Shown one piece after another: positions 56,699-64,000 of a DNA stretch of 64,000 nucleotides (positions within the stretch are counted from its first letter, which is position 1; every line of letters starts with the position of its first letter). The notes below the pieces were generated by a model, which did not search any database, had not been told where the DNA came from, and was given only the letters and a program-made list of their open reading frames with translations. This DNA is from Rhodothermaceae bacterium bin80 (GTDB lineage Bacteria > Bacteroidota > Rhodothermia > Rhodothermales > Bin80). Both the position numbers and the translations under genes were made by a program. The stretch lies in the NCBI GenBank assembly GCA_002238805.1, contig MPNB01000001.1, forward strand, positions 1 to 64,000. Direction: 5' to 3'.

Positions 56699-58372
56699 CT
56701 ATCTGAGACGTCCGAGCCAAGCCGATAGCTCTGGACGTCTACGCAGACGAGCAAGCAGCAGGTAGGTCGCTGCAAAAACAGCAGTAACAGTAATGCCAAG
56801 CCAGATTGGCTGCCAACTTTGTACGAAATACCAAAGGATCCCAGAAGGTACAAGCGCCGCTATGACGAGCAGTACCATTGCTCCCACAGCCCGCCAAGGA
56901 ATGAATGTCTTGCCCAAGCGGCGCTTCAGCACACGCCCCAGTAACCACCACTCAAACCAAGAAGCCACCGCACTGCCAAGGGCCAACCCAATTGCACCAA
57001 GATAAAGTGTTGACGTCTCAGACCCCGTAATGAGTGACACCGATAATCTATCGAACGCAAACATTACAGGTATTGCAACCACCAATGCGACCGCTGCACG
57101 GATCATTGCCATACGGGCTGGTGTGCGTGTGTCGCCGAGCGCCCAAAAACCATTTTGTAATAACCTGCTGCTAATTGTTGCCAAAAGTCCCAGGCTGTAG
57201 CTAGCCAATATGAAGTAAGCAAGCCAGTTGTCATCCACACCAAATAAACCACCGCGGTAAATGGCGCCAATGATTACATACCCCAGTGCCATATATCCCA
57301 GCGCCGTAGGTATGGCCAGAAACAGGCCCTGGCGTAACCCTGCGTTAATGCGCTCAGCCATACGTGGCAAACTGTTCGTTCCTATTCGAGCAAGTTCGGG
57401 CAGCTCAGCAGCAGCAACGGAAAGACCGAAAAGCGAAATCGGCAGGATGTAGAGTACCTGCGCATAACCGATACTTGCTACGGCCCCCTCCATAAGAAGG
57501 GTTGCGAGCAATATGTCCAGATAGGCCGAAAGCTGGGCAATCCCGCGGCCGGCCAGAGCAGGCCCCACTGCATTCAGCGCCTGGCGCACGCCGGCTACAC
57601 TCGTGGACAGACTGAACCGGAACCCTTTTAGCACCGAAAAAACGGACGGCAGCTGGAACAGAAACTGGAATAGCCCTCCAACTAAACCACCGACAAAAAC
57701 CGCCGTGAGTAATCGCGTGAGTTCCTCCGGCAATATAGACGTATCCGCTTCCCCGCCGAGATCACCCGGAGTCAGACCGATCAGACTGCCCACACCAAGC
57801 AACGCCCCAATAATGGTCACATTCCACAGCACTGGGGCGAAATAAGGCATAAGAAAACGCCGGTGACTGTTAAGTACTCCCAGCGCCCATGACGATAGCA
57901 CCAATATTCCCGCCATAGGAAAAGCCAGGCGAACCATGTCCACAGACAATAGAAGCCGATCCACCTCCCGCACCCCTTCTGCTACTTCGGCCGCGTCTGC
58001 CACAAAACCCCGCATAAGTATAGAACAGATAGGATGGGCTAACCATATACCGAGAAGCACCCCGGTACAAACGACTGCGGTCAATAGACCCAGAATACTG
58101 CCGGCGAACCGACCCGCTGCTTCCGGTTTACCCTCCTCGAGCATTTTGCTGTAGACCGGGATGAACGCTGCCGACATTGTGCCTTCACCAAGCAGGTTTT
58201 GCAGCGCATTCGGTGCTTGAAAGGCCGCCCTCAGGACATCTGCATGCGCCCCGCTGCCGAAATAACGTGCTGTAAGACTCCATCGAATCAGGCCCAACAC
58301 CCGGCTTGCCATAATACCAAGCGCTACCACAATAGCCCGATTGCTTCGTGAGCCCCTCACCGGATTAGCCAT
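56699..58372 (-). CDS. murJ: Lipid II flippase MurJ
   Basis: A membrane protein of about 557 residues with 14 or so helices (MATE/MOP fold) that flips lipid II for peptidoglycan synthesis. Signature parts: GIMASRVLGLIRWSLTARYFGSG, LRAAFQAPNALQNLLGEGTMSAAFIPVYSKMLE, and GIAQLSAYLDILLATLLMEGAVASIGYAQVLYILPISLFG. The ATG at 58372 is preferred to 58420 because the extra 16 residues are polar and lie in the divergent promoter region before ruvA. It diverges from ruvA. Confidence 0.92.
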   Translation of the reverse strand: MANPVRGSRSNRAIVVALGIMASRVLGLIRWSLTARYFGSGAHADVLRAAFQAPNALQNLLGEGTMSAAFIPVYSKMLEEGKPEAAGRFAGSILGLLTAVVCTGVLLGIWLAHPICSILMRGFVADAAEVAEGVREVDRLLLSVDMVRLAFPMAGILVLSSWALGVLNSHRRFLMPYFAPVLWNVTIIGALLGVGSLIGLTPGDLGGEADTSILPEELTRLLTAVFVGGLVGGLFQFLFQLPSVFSVLKGFRFSLSTSVAGVRQALNAVGPALAGRGIAQLSAYLDILLATLLMEGAVASIGYAQVLYILPISLFGLSVAAAELPELARIGTNSLPRMAERINAGLRQGLFLAIPTALGYMALGYVIIGAIYRGGLFGVDDNWLAYFILASYSLGLLATISSRLLQNGFWALGDTRTPARMAMIRAAVALVVAIPVMFAFDRLSVSLITGSETSTLYLGAIGLALGSAVASWFEWWLLGRVLKRRLGKTFIPWRAVGAMVLLVIAALVPSGILWYFVQSWQPIWLGITVTAVFAATYLLLARLRRRPELSAWLGRLR

Positions 58373-58425
58373 GGTGCCATTGAGTTTGGGGAGCTGTCGT
58401 ATCTTGGTCGTATGTTGCAAGTATC

Positions 58426-59007
58426 ATGATTGAATACGTTAAAGGTACACTGAGCCGCAAAGGACCGACCCATGCAATCATTGACGTACACGGGATAGGG
58501 TACCGGGTTTTTATACCCATGTCCACCTTTGAACGACTACCTGATACTGGCAATAAGGTACAACTGCTCACGTATCATCATGTCCGGGAAGACAATGAGC
58601 AATTATATGGTTTCTTTTCTTCGGGGGAAAGAGCGATTTTCAGATTGTTCATTGGTGTATCTGGAGTAGGGCCACGGATTGCCATTGCAGCCCTTTCAAC
58701 TATGACCCCAGCAGAACTGGTGCAACATATTACTTTGAGAGAGACTCCTATGCTGCAACGCATCAACGGCGTCGGCCGCAAGACTGCCGAACGCCTGGTA
58801 GTGGAACTGATTGATCGCATGAACGAACTGGATCTGGCAGAAACAGAAATGGCTGGGGCTGCAACCGCCCGTGCAGATGCACGCGCGGCTCTCGAGACGC
58901 TGGGGCTTTCCCGTCATAAAGCCGAACAACTGCTGCGAAAGGTCGCGCGCGCCCACCCCGAAGTCAACAAAGCCGAAGATTTTGTGCAGCTTGCTCTTAG
59001 CCAATAA
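58426..59007 (+). CDS. ruvA: Holliday junction DNA helicase subunit RuvA
   Basis: A 193-residue RuvA: OB-fold N-terminus (MIEYVKGTLSRKGPTHAIIDVHGIGYRVFIPMSTF), tandem helix-hairpin-helix region (FIGVSGVGPRIAIAALS; INGVGRKTAERLVVELIDRM) and C-terminal RuvB-binding domain (ARAALETLGLSRHKAEQLLRKV). It holds the Holliday junction for RuvB, whose gene is at 22205-23776. Followed after 43 bases by an asparaginase gene. Confidence 0.95.
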   Translation: MIEYVKGTLSRKGPTHAIIDVHGIGYRVFIPMSTFERLPDTGNKVQLLTYHHVREDNEQLYGFFSSGERAIFRLFIGVSGVGPRIAIAALSTMTPAELVQHITLRETPMLQRINGVGRKTAERLVVELIDRMNELDLAETEMAGAATARADARAALETLGLSRHKAEQLLRKVARAHPEVNKAEDFVQLALSQ

Positions 59008-59050
59008 CTACATTTAGTAACTCAACCGGTTAGATTCACCTCTTTCTCCC

Positions 59051-60088
59051 ATGCCAACAAACCCTATAACCCGACGTGATTTTATCCGGACTGGTACAGC
59101 AGCCAGTGCCGCGGCTGTCCTCCGACCAAAAACCCGCCCCTTTGCGGGCCCCGTTGCTATTGCAAGTGGTAATGGTCTCGCGGCCGTGGCTCGTGCGGTT
59201 GAGGAAATCAACGCCGGAGCAGATGCACTCGACGCCGTCATTGCGGGAGTTAACTTGGTAGAGGAAGATCCAAACGATACCTCTGTAGGTTATGGCGGTC
59301 TCCCCAATGCAGACGGAATCGTTGAGTTGGACTCCGCCGTTATGCATGGTCCAACCGGTCGTGCTGGAGCTGTGGCCTCCATCCAGGGAATCAAGTATCC
59401 GTCCAAGGTTGCGCAGCATGTTCTTCAACGTACAGATCATGTGCTGCTCGTAGCCAAAGGTGCTCAGGAATTCGCTCGTATGCACGGATTCCCCATTGAG
59501 AACCTGCTCACTGACCGTGCTCGCGAAATCTGGGTCCGCTGGCGGGAAAACCTCTCCAACCGGGATGATTATCTACCACCGCATGGCCCGGAGGACCGTG
59601 ATCTGGGGGAAGCAATGCGACGCAACTATGACCACTGGGGAACCATCCATTGCTCAGCTATCGACCTGCAGGGCAATATCAGCAGCGTCACCACAACCAG
59701 TGGACTGGCTTTCAAAATTCCGGGGCGTGTAGGCGATTCCCCCATTATAGGTGCCGGCCTCTACTGCGATAACGAAGTCGGAGCGGCCGGCTCCACCGGA
59801 CGGGGGGAGGCAAACTTAGAGAACTGCAGCAGCTTTCTGATTGTAGAGCGTATGCGCATGGGAGACAGTCCCGAGCAAGCGTGCCTGTATGCATGTGAGC
59901 GCATTGCACAACATACACACTTGGCCCGACTGCAAAATGAAGCGGGAGAACCTGCCTTTAATGTGTCGTTCTATGCACTCAATAAAGCCGGTGAGGTGGC
60001 AGGGGCACGTATTCGAGGCAAAGGGCGAATGGCTGTCGCAGACGCGAACGGGTCCAGACACATAGACATGGCGTACCTATACGCCTGA
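59051..60088 (+). CDS. TAT-exported N4-(beta-N-acetylglucosaminyl)-L-asparaginase-type Ntn hydrolase
   Basis: A 345-residue enzyme of the aspartylglucosaminidase/isoaspartyl peptidase family. A twin-arginine signal (TRRDFIRTGTAASAAAVL) is followed by GGLPNADGIVELDSAVMHGPT and the autocleavage site before Thr198 (DHWG-TIHCSAID), the N-terminal nucleophile of the beta chain, then GRVGDSPIIGAGLYCDNEVGAAGSTGRGE. It should cleave GlcNAc-Asn or related amides in the periplasm or outside. The TAT route implies folding before export. No glycosidase partner is adjacent. Confidence 0.9.
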   Translation: MPTNPITRRDFIRTGTAASAAAVLRPKTRPFAGPVAIASGNGLAAVARAVEEINAGADALDAVIAGVNLVEEDPNDTSVGYGGLPNADGIVELDSAVMHGPTGRAGAVASIQGIKYPSKVAQHVLQRTDHVLLVAKGAQEFARMHGFPIENLLTDRAREIWVRWRENLSNRDDYLPPHGPEDRDLGEAMRRNYDHWGTIHCSAIDLQGNISSVTTTSGLAFKIPGRVGDSPIIGAGLYCDNEVGAAGSTGRGEANLENCSSFLIVERMRMGDSPEQACLYACERIAQHTHLARLQNEAGEPAFNVSFYALNKAGEVAGARIRGKGRMAVADANGSRHIDMAYLYA

Positions 60089-60098
60089 TATTCTGTGC

Positions 60099-61058
60099 AT
60101 GTCAATACTGCTAGATCTGCCAAGCTTGTCTTTTCCGGCGGCTAACGCAGAGTTTTTTCAGCGAAAGGCACCACTGGTACTGGAAGTCGGGTTCGGGGAC
60201 GGCGGGTTTTTAACATCTGTTGCCCAGGCACATCCGGAATGGAATTTTATAGGAGCAGATATAGCCCATGGGTCGGCTGCACGGGCATTCAAGCGTGTGC
60301 GACGTGCGGGATTATCCAACGTTCGTCTCTACCACGGGAGCGGCTTGTTTCTTCTGAGAAATGTCTTTTGTGACGGAAGTCTTTTTAGGGTTTATGTGAA
60401 TTTTCCTGATCCCTGGTACAAGAAGCGACATGCATCACGGCGATTGTTTCAGGCCTCATTTTTTGAATTGCTGTCCGCACGCCTTGAACTTGGCGGTGCA
60501 CTGCTCCTTACCACAGACAGTGAACCCTACTTTAACCAGACCATAACCCTGGCACGCAACTCAGGGTACTACAGAATAACAGAAACGACGCCCCCGTCGA
60601 CTATCCTCCATACGAAGTATGCAACCAAGTGGCGCGCGGCAGAGCGTAGTTTTTATCACGTGTCTATTCAAAAACACACCGGACATACTCTGCCAATCCT
60701 ACCTCAAATTCATAAAGAACTCGGCATGCATCACGCACTCTTGAACGGCTCAATTCCAGCAGTCAAAGAATTCGACAAGGTAGTTCACCATTTCGAGAGC
60801 GGTCATGTCATTGTGCTTGATGTGATGCGCATGATTGGTCGGGAGGGCCTGGTGTTTATAGCCCGAACACACGAACCTGAGCTGGTACAGGAGCTTTTTA
60901 TACAACTCCGCCCCGCGAGACGAGCTCAGGCAGATCTGTTGCTGAGCGTCATGAATCTTGGAAAGCCACTCGCAACGCGTGGAAGTAGCGAAGCCGTACA
61001 GGTGGTCAGTCGCTGGCTGACTCAGCGGGGCCTTACTATCTGTGGCACCTACTACTGA
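60099..61058 (+). CDS. trmB: tRNA (guanine-N7)-methyltransferase with C-terminal extension
   Basis: A 319-residue TrmB that methylates G46 of tRNA. The catalytic domain has LVLEVGFGDGGFLTSVAQAHPEWNFIGADIA (SAM site) and VYVNFPDPWYKKRHASRRL. About 110 residues beyond the usual end form a second domain (from HHALLNGSIPAVKEFDKVVHHFE), as in the long forms of thermophiles such as Aquifex and Thermus. Starts 10 bases after the asparaginase stop. Confidence 0.9.
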   Translation: MSILLDLPSLSFPAANAEFFQRKAPLVLEVGFGDGGFLTSVAQAHPEWNFIGADIAHGSAARAFKRVRRAGLSNVRLYHGSGLFLLRNVFCDGSLFRVYVNFPDPWYKKRHASRRLFQASFFELLSARLELGGALLLTTDSEPYFNQTITLARNSGYYRITETTPPSTILHTKYATKWRAAERSFYHVSIQKHTGHTLPILPQIHKELGMHHALLNGSIPAVKEFDKVVHHFESGHVIVLDVMRMIGREGLVFIARTHEPELVQELFIQLRPARRAQADLLLSVMNLGKPLATRGSSEAVQVVSRWLTQRGLTICGTYY

Positions 61059-61129
61059 GACCATAAGTACACTGCCTGTCCATTAACGAACACAAGTGCC
61101 CCAACAACAACGGGTTTCCAACACAATCT

Positions 61130-61792
61130 ATGTCACGATCTACACTTGCAATAACTGACGACCTCCGAGAATATATCCTGAGTGTGTCACTGCGGGAGCA
61201 TCCACTCCTGGAGTCTCTCCGAGCAGAAACTGCAAAGTTGCCCGATGCGAAAATGCAAATATCGCCAGATCAGGGGCAGTTTATGGCCATGCTCCTGCGT
61301 CTCATGCAAGCACGATCAGTGTTGGAGATTGGTGCATTTACCGGATATTCTGCGCTCTCCATGGCCCTCGCACTTCCTCCAGATGGTCATATAGTTGCCT
61401 GCGATATAAGTGACGATTACACGAAAATTGCCCGCAGGTACTGGTCAGAGGCAGGTGTTGCCGACCGCATTACACTCCGTTTGGCTCCGGCATCCGAAAC
61501 TCTGAACGATCTTCTTTCGGAGGGCCAAGCGGACACCTTTGATGCCGCCTTTATTGACGCAGATAAGGAGAATTACGACCTGTATTTCGAACGGTCTCTG
61601 GCCCTCGTTCGGCCTGGCGGCTTGATTATGATTGACAATGTCTTGCGCGGCGGAGATGTAGCTGATTCTGCGACAAAGAGTTTGGACACGCAGTCCATCC
61701 AAGCTTTGAACAAAAAACTTCACACAGATCCCAGGGTGAATCTGAGCTTGGTACCTATTGGGGACGGGGTAACCCTACTTTACAAAATTTGA
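61130..61792 (+). CDS. O-methyltransferase, caffeoyl-CoA-type
   Basis: A 220-residue class I SAM methyltransferase: AKMQISPDQGQFMAMLLRLMQARSVLEIGAFTGYSALSMALALPPDG, DAAFIDADKENYDLYFERSLALVRPGGLIMIDNVL, with metal ligands typical of the Mg-dependent catechol/caffeoyl-CoA type. The natural substrate is unknown; bacterial homologues methylate catechols or tRNA (TrmR). About 70 bases after trmB. Confidence 0.9.
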   Translation: MSRSTLAITDDLREYILSVSLREHPLLESLRAETAKLPDAKMQISPDQGQFMAMLLRLMQARSVLEIGAFTGYSALSMALALPPDGHIVACDISDDYTKIARRYWSEAGVADRITLRLAPASETLNDLLSEGQADTFDAAFIDADKENYDLYFERSLALVRPGGLIMIDNVLRGGDVADSATKSLDTQSIQALNKKLHTDPRVNLSLVPIGDGVTLLYKI

Positions 61793-61911
61793 GGTGTAGC
61801 CGCATTCTGCGTCTCCTCCCCTTACGGACACACGAATTTTTTTAGTGCCTGTATTTCAGAATCTGCCACAAATTTTTCGGAATTGGAAGAATTCGTAGGA
61901 AGCATAGGTGA

Positions 61912-62094
61912 CGTAACAAACAAGAAGGATGTGATACTGGAGGTGGAGGCGGCGGTAATGATGGCGACGGAGAGGATGATGAAAAGGTCACGTTTAACCT
62001 GACGTATCCTGCGTCGGTTGTTCGCGGTGCAACAGCAGGTTGGTGTGCAGAAGGTGGTCCGGCGTTGAGTCCCCTTGGAACCAAGGGACGCTGA
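61912..62094 (+). pseudogene. Remnant of a Gly-rich lipoprotein
   Basis: The frame reads EGCDTGGGGGNDGDGEDDEKV and then TFNLTYPASVVRGATAGWCAEGG, stopping at 62092-62094. A cysteine followed by a glycine-aspartate linker is how lipoproteins of this lineage often begin after the lipobox. No hydrophobic signal precedes it in frame: a stop lies just upstream. It is either the broken start of a lipoprotein or chance. Bases 61793-61911 show nothing else. Confidence 0.3.
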
Positions 62095-62105
62095 TCACCG
62101 TCCGA

Positions 62106-62417
62106 GTGGTCTTGGCAGAAGAAGATAAGTCGACTGCGCTCGAAAACTTAACCACACGCGCCTTCGTGCTGCTCCGGAAATTGAGCAAGGAGGGTGATTT
62201 ATCACCAGAGGAAATACACGAACTCGTAGAGATTCAAAAAGATATGCCCTCCACAAGTTTTGATCACAAACTGGAGATCCTCACGCAAACCCTTGAAGCA
62301 CAGAAGGAAGTGTTGAACCAGCGATTGAAGTCCCAGGACACGAAGTACGACGTACTGATCTGGGGCATGGGGATCGGATTCACGCTCTTGCTGGCCTTTA
62401 ATTTTTTCGGAGGCTGA
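62106..62417 (+). CDS. Small coiled-coil protein with C-terminal membrane anchor, second copy
   Basis: About 104 residues from the GTG at 62106 (TTG at 62112 is the alternative; the frame continues upstream, but those residues overlap the lipoprotein remnant). An acidic helical N-terminus (AFVLLRKLSKEGDLSPEEIHELVEIQKDM) aligns with the gene at 12312. A coiled coil (HKLEILTQTLEAQKEVLNQRLKSQ) and a C-terminal membrane helix ending FFGG follow. Same architecture as the first copy, so a small family of tail-anchored coiled-coil proteins. Role unknown. Confidence 0.65.
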   Translation: MVLAEEDKSTALENLTTRAFVLLRKLSKEGDLSPEEIHELVEIQKDMPSTSFDHKLEILTQTLEAQKEVLNQRLKSQDTKYDVLIWGMGIGFTLLLAFNFFGG

Positions 62418-62772
62418 GAACCGGGATTGGGATAGATGCGGGTCAGCTTAATGGGGACAGAGTCTTGTATCTCATGAAAGATACAGGACTCCCTAGACTG
62501 TATTGAAGCGCGGCGGCGAGAAGTCTCCCCCGCGTGGACTGTGTGTCCCACGCGGCCGTGCCCGCAGCCCAATCCTGGACTGCCAAGCCATTGCCCCCCG
62601 CACGCTGGTGGAGGGGGCGTGGGTGGCGGACGATGTGTGAGATAATGCGAGGTTGCCGGTCAAGCCCCCTGTATCCTTGCCCATACAGTGCTCAACTTGG
62701 GGCCCCACGGACATTACTCCGCGTCCTCAGTACTACGGACCCATCTACCGCCCTACCGGCCCAGTCTATCCC
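62418..62772. other. Non-coding stretch with GC-rich hairpins
   Basis: Two stable stems are seen: 62460-62491 (GAGTCTTGTATC against GATACAGGACTC) and 62530-62555 (CCGCGTGG against CCACGCGG). A further CCCCCGCACG/GGGGGCGTG pairing lies near 62596-62621. No T-runs follow. They may end the coiled-coil gene and the minus-strand biotin carboxylase gene (convergent), or mark a structured element. No gene is seen. Confidence 0.45.
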
Positions 62773-64000
62773 TTATCTGCCCTTGCGTCGGGTTCGCCAG
62801 GCAGATCCATTTGTCAGAGGACCTGCTGTGCTGTGCTCCTGCAACAGGACCGCTGCCACGGCTGCTGCATCCGTTGGAAGCACAGATTCCTCTGCCAGAA
62901 GCTCTGGATGTTCGTCCACGAAATGAGTGCTCAAGCGAGCTTCCTGCCAGGCTGCACTCTCCATGACCCGACGGCAAAACCCTCGTGTCGTCTTTACCCC
63001 TGCAATATGGTAGTCCTCCAGTGCAAAGATCATCCGTTGGGTCGCTTCCTCACGCGTACGCCCCCAAGTGATCACCTTCGAAATCATTGGATCGTAATGG
63101 ACCGGGATCTCTCCCCTGGTCTGTAACCCGGCATCAACACGAATACCTACCCCCACAGGCACCTGGTGTAACGTCACCGTACCCGGGTTCGGGACAAAGT
63201 TAGCCGCCGGATCTTCTGCATATATCCGACATTCGATCGCGTGTCCATTAATGGCAAGTGCGTCTTGTGTGAATGGCAAGGCCTTTCCTTCTGCTACCCT
63301 GATCTGCTCGGCTACCAGGTCCAGACCTGTAATGTATTCGGTTACAGGGTGCTCAACCTGGAGGCGCGTGTTCATTTCCATGAAGTAGAAATTGTCCGCT
63401 TCATCAACCAGGAATTCGATGGTGCCCGCGCCTTCATAGTTACAGGCCTGCGCTGCACGCACGGCCGCTGAACCCATTCGTGCTCTCAATTCTGCTGTCA
63501 TGCATGCGGCAGGTGCTTCCTCAATCACCTTCTGGTGACGGCGCTGAATCGAGCACTCACGTTCAAATAGATGTACACACGAACCATATGCATCCGCAAG
63601 AACCTGGAATTCCACATGTCGAGGTGTTTCCAGATATTTCTCGATAAAGATACGGGCATCGCCAAAGGCCGAACCCGCCTCACCCTGCGCCCGACTGAGG
63701 GCCTGCTCCATCTCCTGTGCACTGTGTACCTTGCGCATCCCTTTACCGCCACCCCCTGCCGCTGCTTTTGCGAGTACAGGATAGCCTATCCGGTCAGCAA
63801 CCTCAAGGGCCTGATTAAGGTCGGTAACCGCCCCATCTGTTCCCGGAACAACCGGCACATCATGTGTATGCATGAGCTGACGGGCCAGCATCTTGTCGCC
63901 CATGGCACGGATCGCCTTGGCGGAAGGACCAATGAAAGTTATACCCTGTTCAGCACAGGCTTGAGCAAACTCCGCCCGTTCAGACAAAAAGCCATACCCT
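62773..64000 (-). CDS. Biotin carboxylase subunit (acetyl-/propionyl-CoA or related carboxylase), partial
   Basis: Partial: the 5' end lies beyond the window, and the first visible codons read YGFLSERAEFAQACAEQGITFIGPSAKAIRAMGDK, so at least 409 residues are present. ATP-grasp motifs: AKAAAGGGGKGMRKV (Gly-rich loop), IEKYLETPRHVEFQVLADAYG, ERECSIQRRHQKVIEEAP and EMNTRLQVEHPVTE (EMN.R.QVEH). A biotin carboxylase C domain follows (AINGHAIECRIYAEDPAANFVPNPGTV). It carboxylates biotin on a carrier protein. No biotinyl domain is attached at the C-terminus, so it is a separate subunit; it could be AccC or the subunit of a propionyl/acyl-CoA carboxylase. Confidence 0.92.
   Translation of the reverse strand, partial: GYGFLSERAEFAQACAEQGITFIGPSAKAIRAMGDKMLARQLMHTHDVPVVPGTDGAVTDLNQALEVADRIGYPVLAKAAAGGGGKGMRKVHSAQEMEQALSRAQGEAGSAFGDARIFIEKYLETPRHVEFQVLADAYGSCVHLFERECSIQRRHQKVIEEAPAACMTAELRARMGSAAVRAAQACNYEGAGTIEFLVDEADNFYFMEMNTRLQVEHPVTEYITGLDLVAEQIRVAEGKALPFTQDALAINGHAIECRIYAEDPAANFVPNPGTVTLHQVPVGVGIRVDAGLQTRGEIPVHYDPMISKVITWGRTREEATQRMIFALEDYHIAGVKTTRGFCRRVMESAAWQEARLSTHFVDEHPELLAEESVLPTDAAAVAAVLLQEHSTAGPLTNGSAWRTRRKGR

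Overview
The window looks like a chromosomal contig from a member of the Bacteroidota, most likely the Rhodothermia/Balneolia side (Rhodothermus- or Salinibacter-like marine bacteria). The basis is gene content: a TonB receptor with a carboxypeptidase-like N-terminal domain followed by a DUF4249 lipoprotein, DUF2911, 6-bladed beta-propeller lipoproteins, a GlgM-type glycogen synthase, CreD, a long-form TrmB, many lipoboxes and few clear Shine-Dalgarno sequences. This is inference; no rRNA or tRNA gene was found.

Layout. 1-4.9 kb is a nested mobile element: an IS110-family transposase gene is split by a 3.3-kb element carrying a large serine recombinase, an HTH protein, a DUF5372 protein and a small overlapping ORF. 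5-12 kb holds a beta-propeller lipoprotein, a LarA-type nickel-pincer racemase/epimerase homologue and a sulfatase-SDR-sulfatase run, probably for sulfated organic substrates, then a DUF2911 protein. 12.3-16 kb is a remnant zone: a coiled-coil membrane protein, a frameshifted MobC-like gene, an iteron-like repeat tract, a broken TnpB, a DDE transposase tail, and then a tightly coupled operon of two Cys-rich secreted peptides plus a propeller lipoprotein. 16.5-34 kb is mostly core: MFS transporter, FAD/Fe-S oxidoreductase, sorbosone dehydrogenase-like lipoprotein, RuvB interrupted by a mini-intein, sigma-54, hisE, hisG, a serine beta-lactamase-like lipoprotein, RNase III, GcvP and CreD.

35-40 kb is a compact accessory island between creD and glgA: a Fic protein with a decaying 3' end, a CinA remnant, and a three-gene operon on the minus strand (ParB-like protein, a protein with a restriction-nuclease-like motif, D12-class DNA adenine methylase). 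This triad is the best candidate for an undescribed restriction/defence system. 40-50.5 kb is housekeeping: glycogen synthase with a cation-chloride-cotransporter-like permease, a PhoB/PhoR-like two-component pair, CoaE, a beta-barrel protein, a HIT hydrolase, QueD, FolE and YqgE. 50.9-51.8 kb is an IS4/Tn5-like transposase relic. 52-56 kb carries the TonB/DUF4249 uptake pair. 56-64 kb has MurJ, RuvA, a TAT-exported asparaginase, TrmB, an O-methyltransferase, a second coiled-coil membrane protein and a biotin carboxylase that runs off the window end.

Functional links. RuvB and RuvA are about 35 kb apart but act together at Holliday junctions. QueD and FolE feed deazaguanine or folate synthesis. 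The sulfatases, SDR, LarA homologue, sorbosone dehydrogenase and FAD oxidoreductase suggest oxidation of sugars and hydroxy acids. The mobile debris includes IS110, IS4, probable ISL3, TnpB and MobC fragments, and shows that the gaps between core blocks take repeated insertions.
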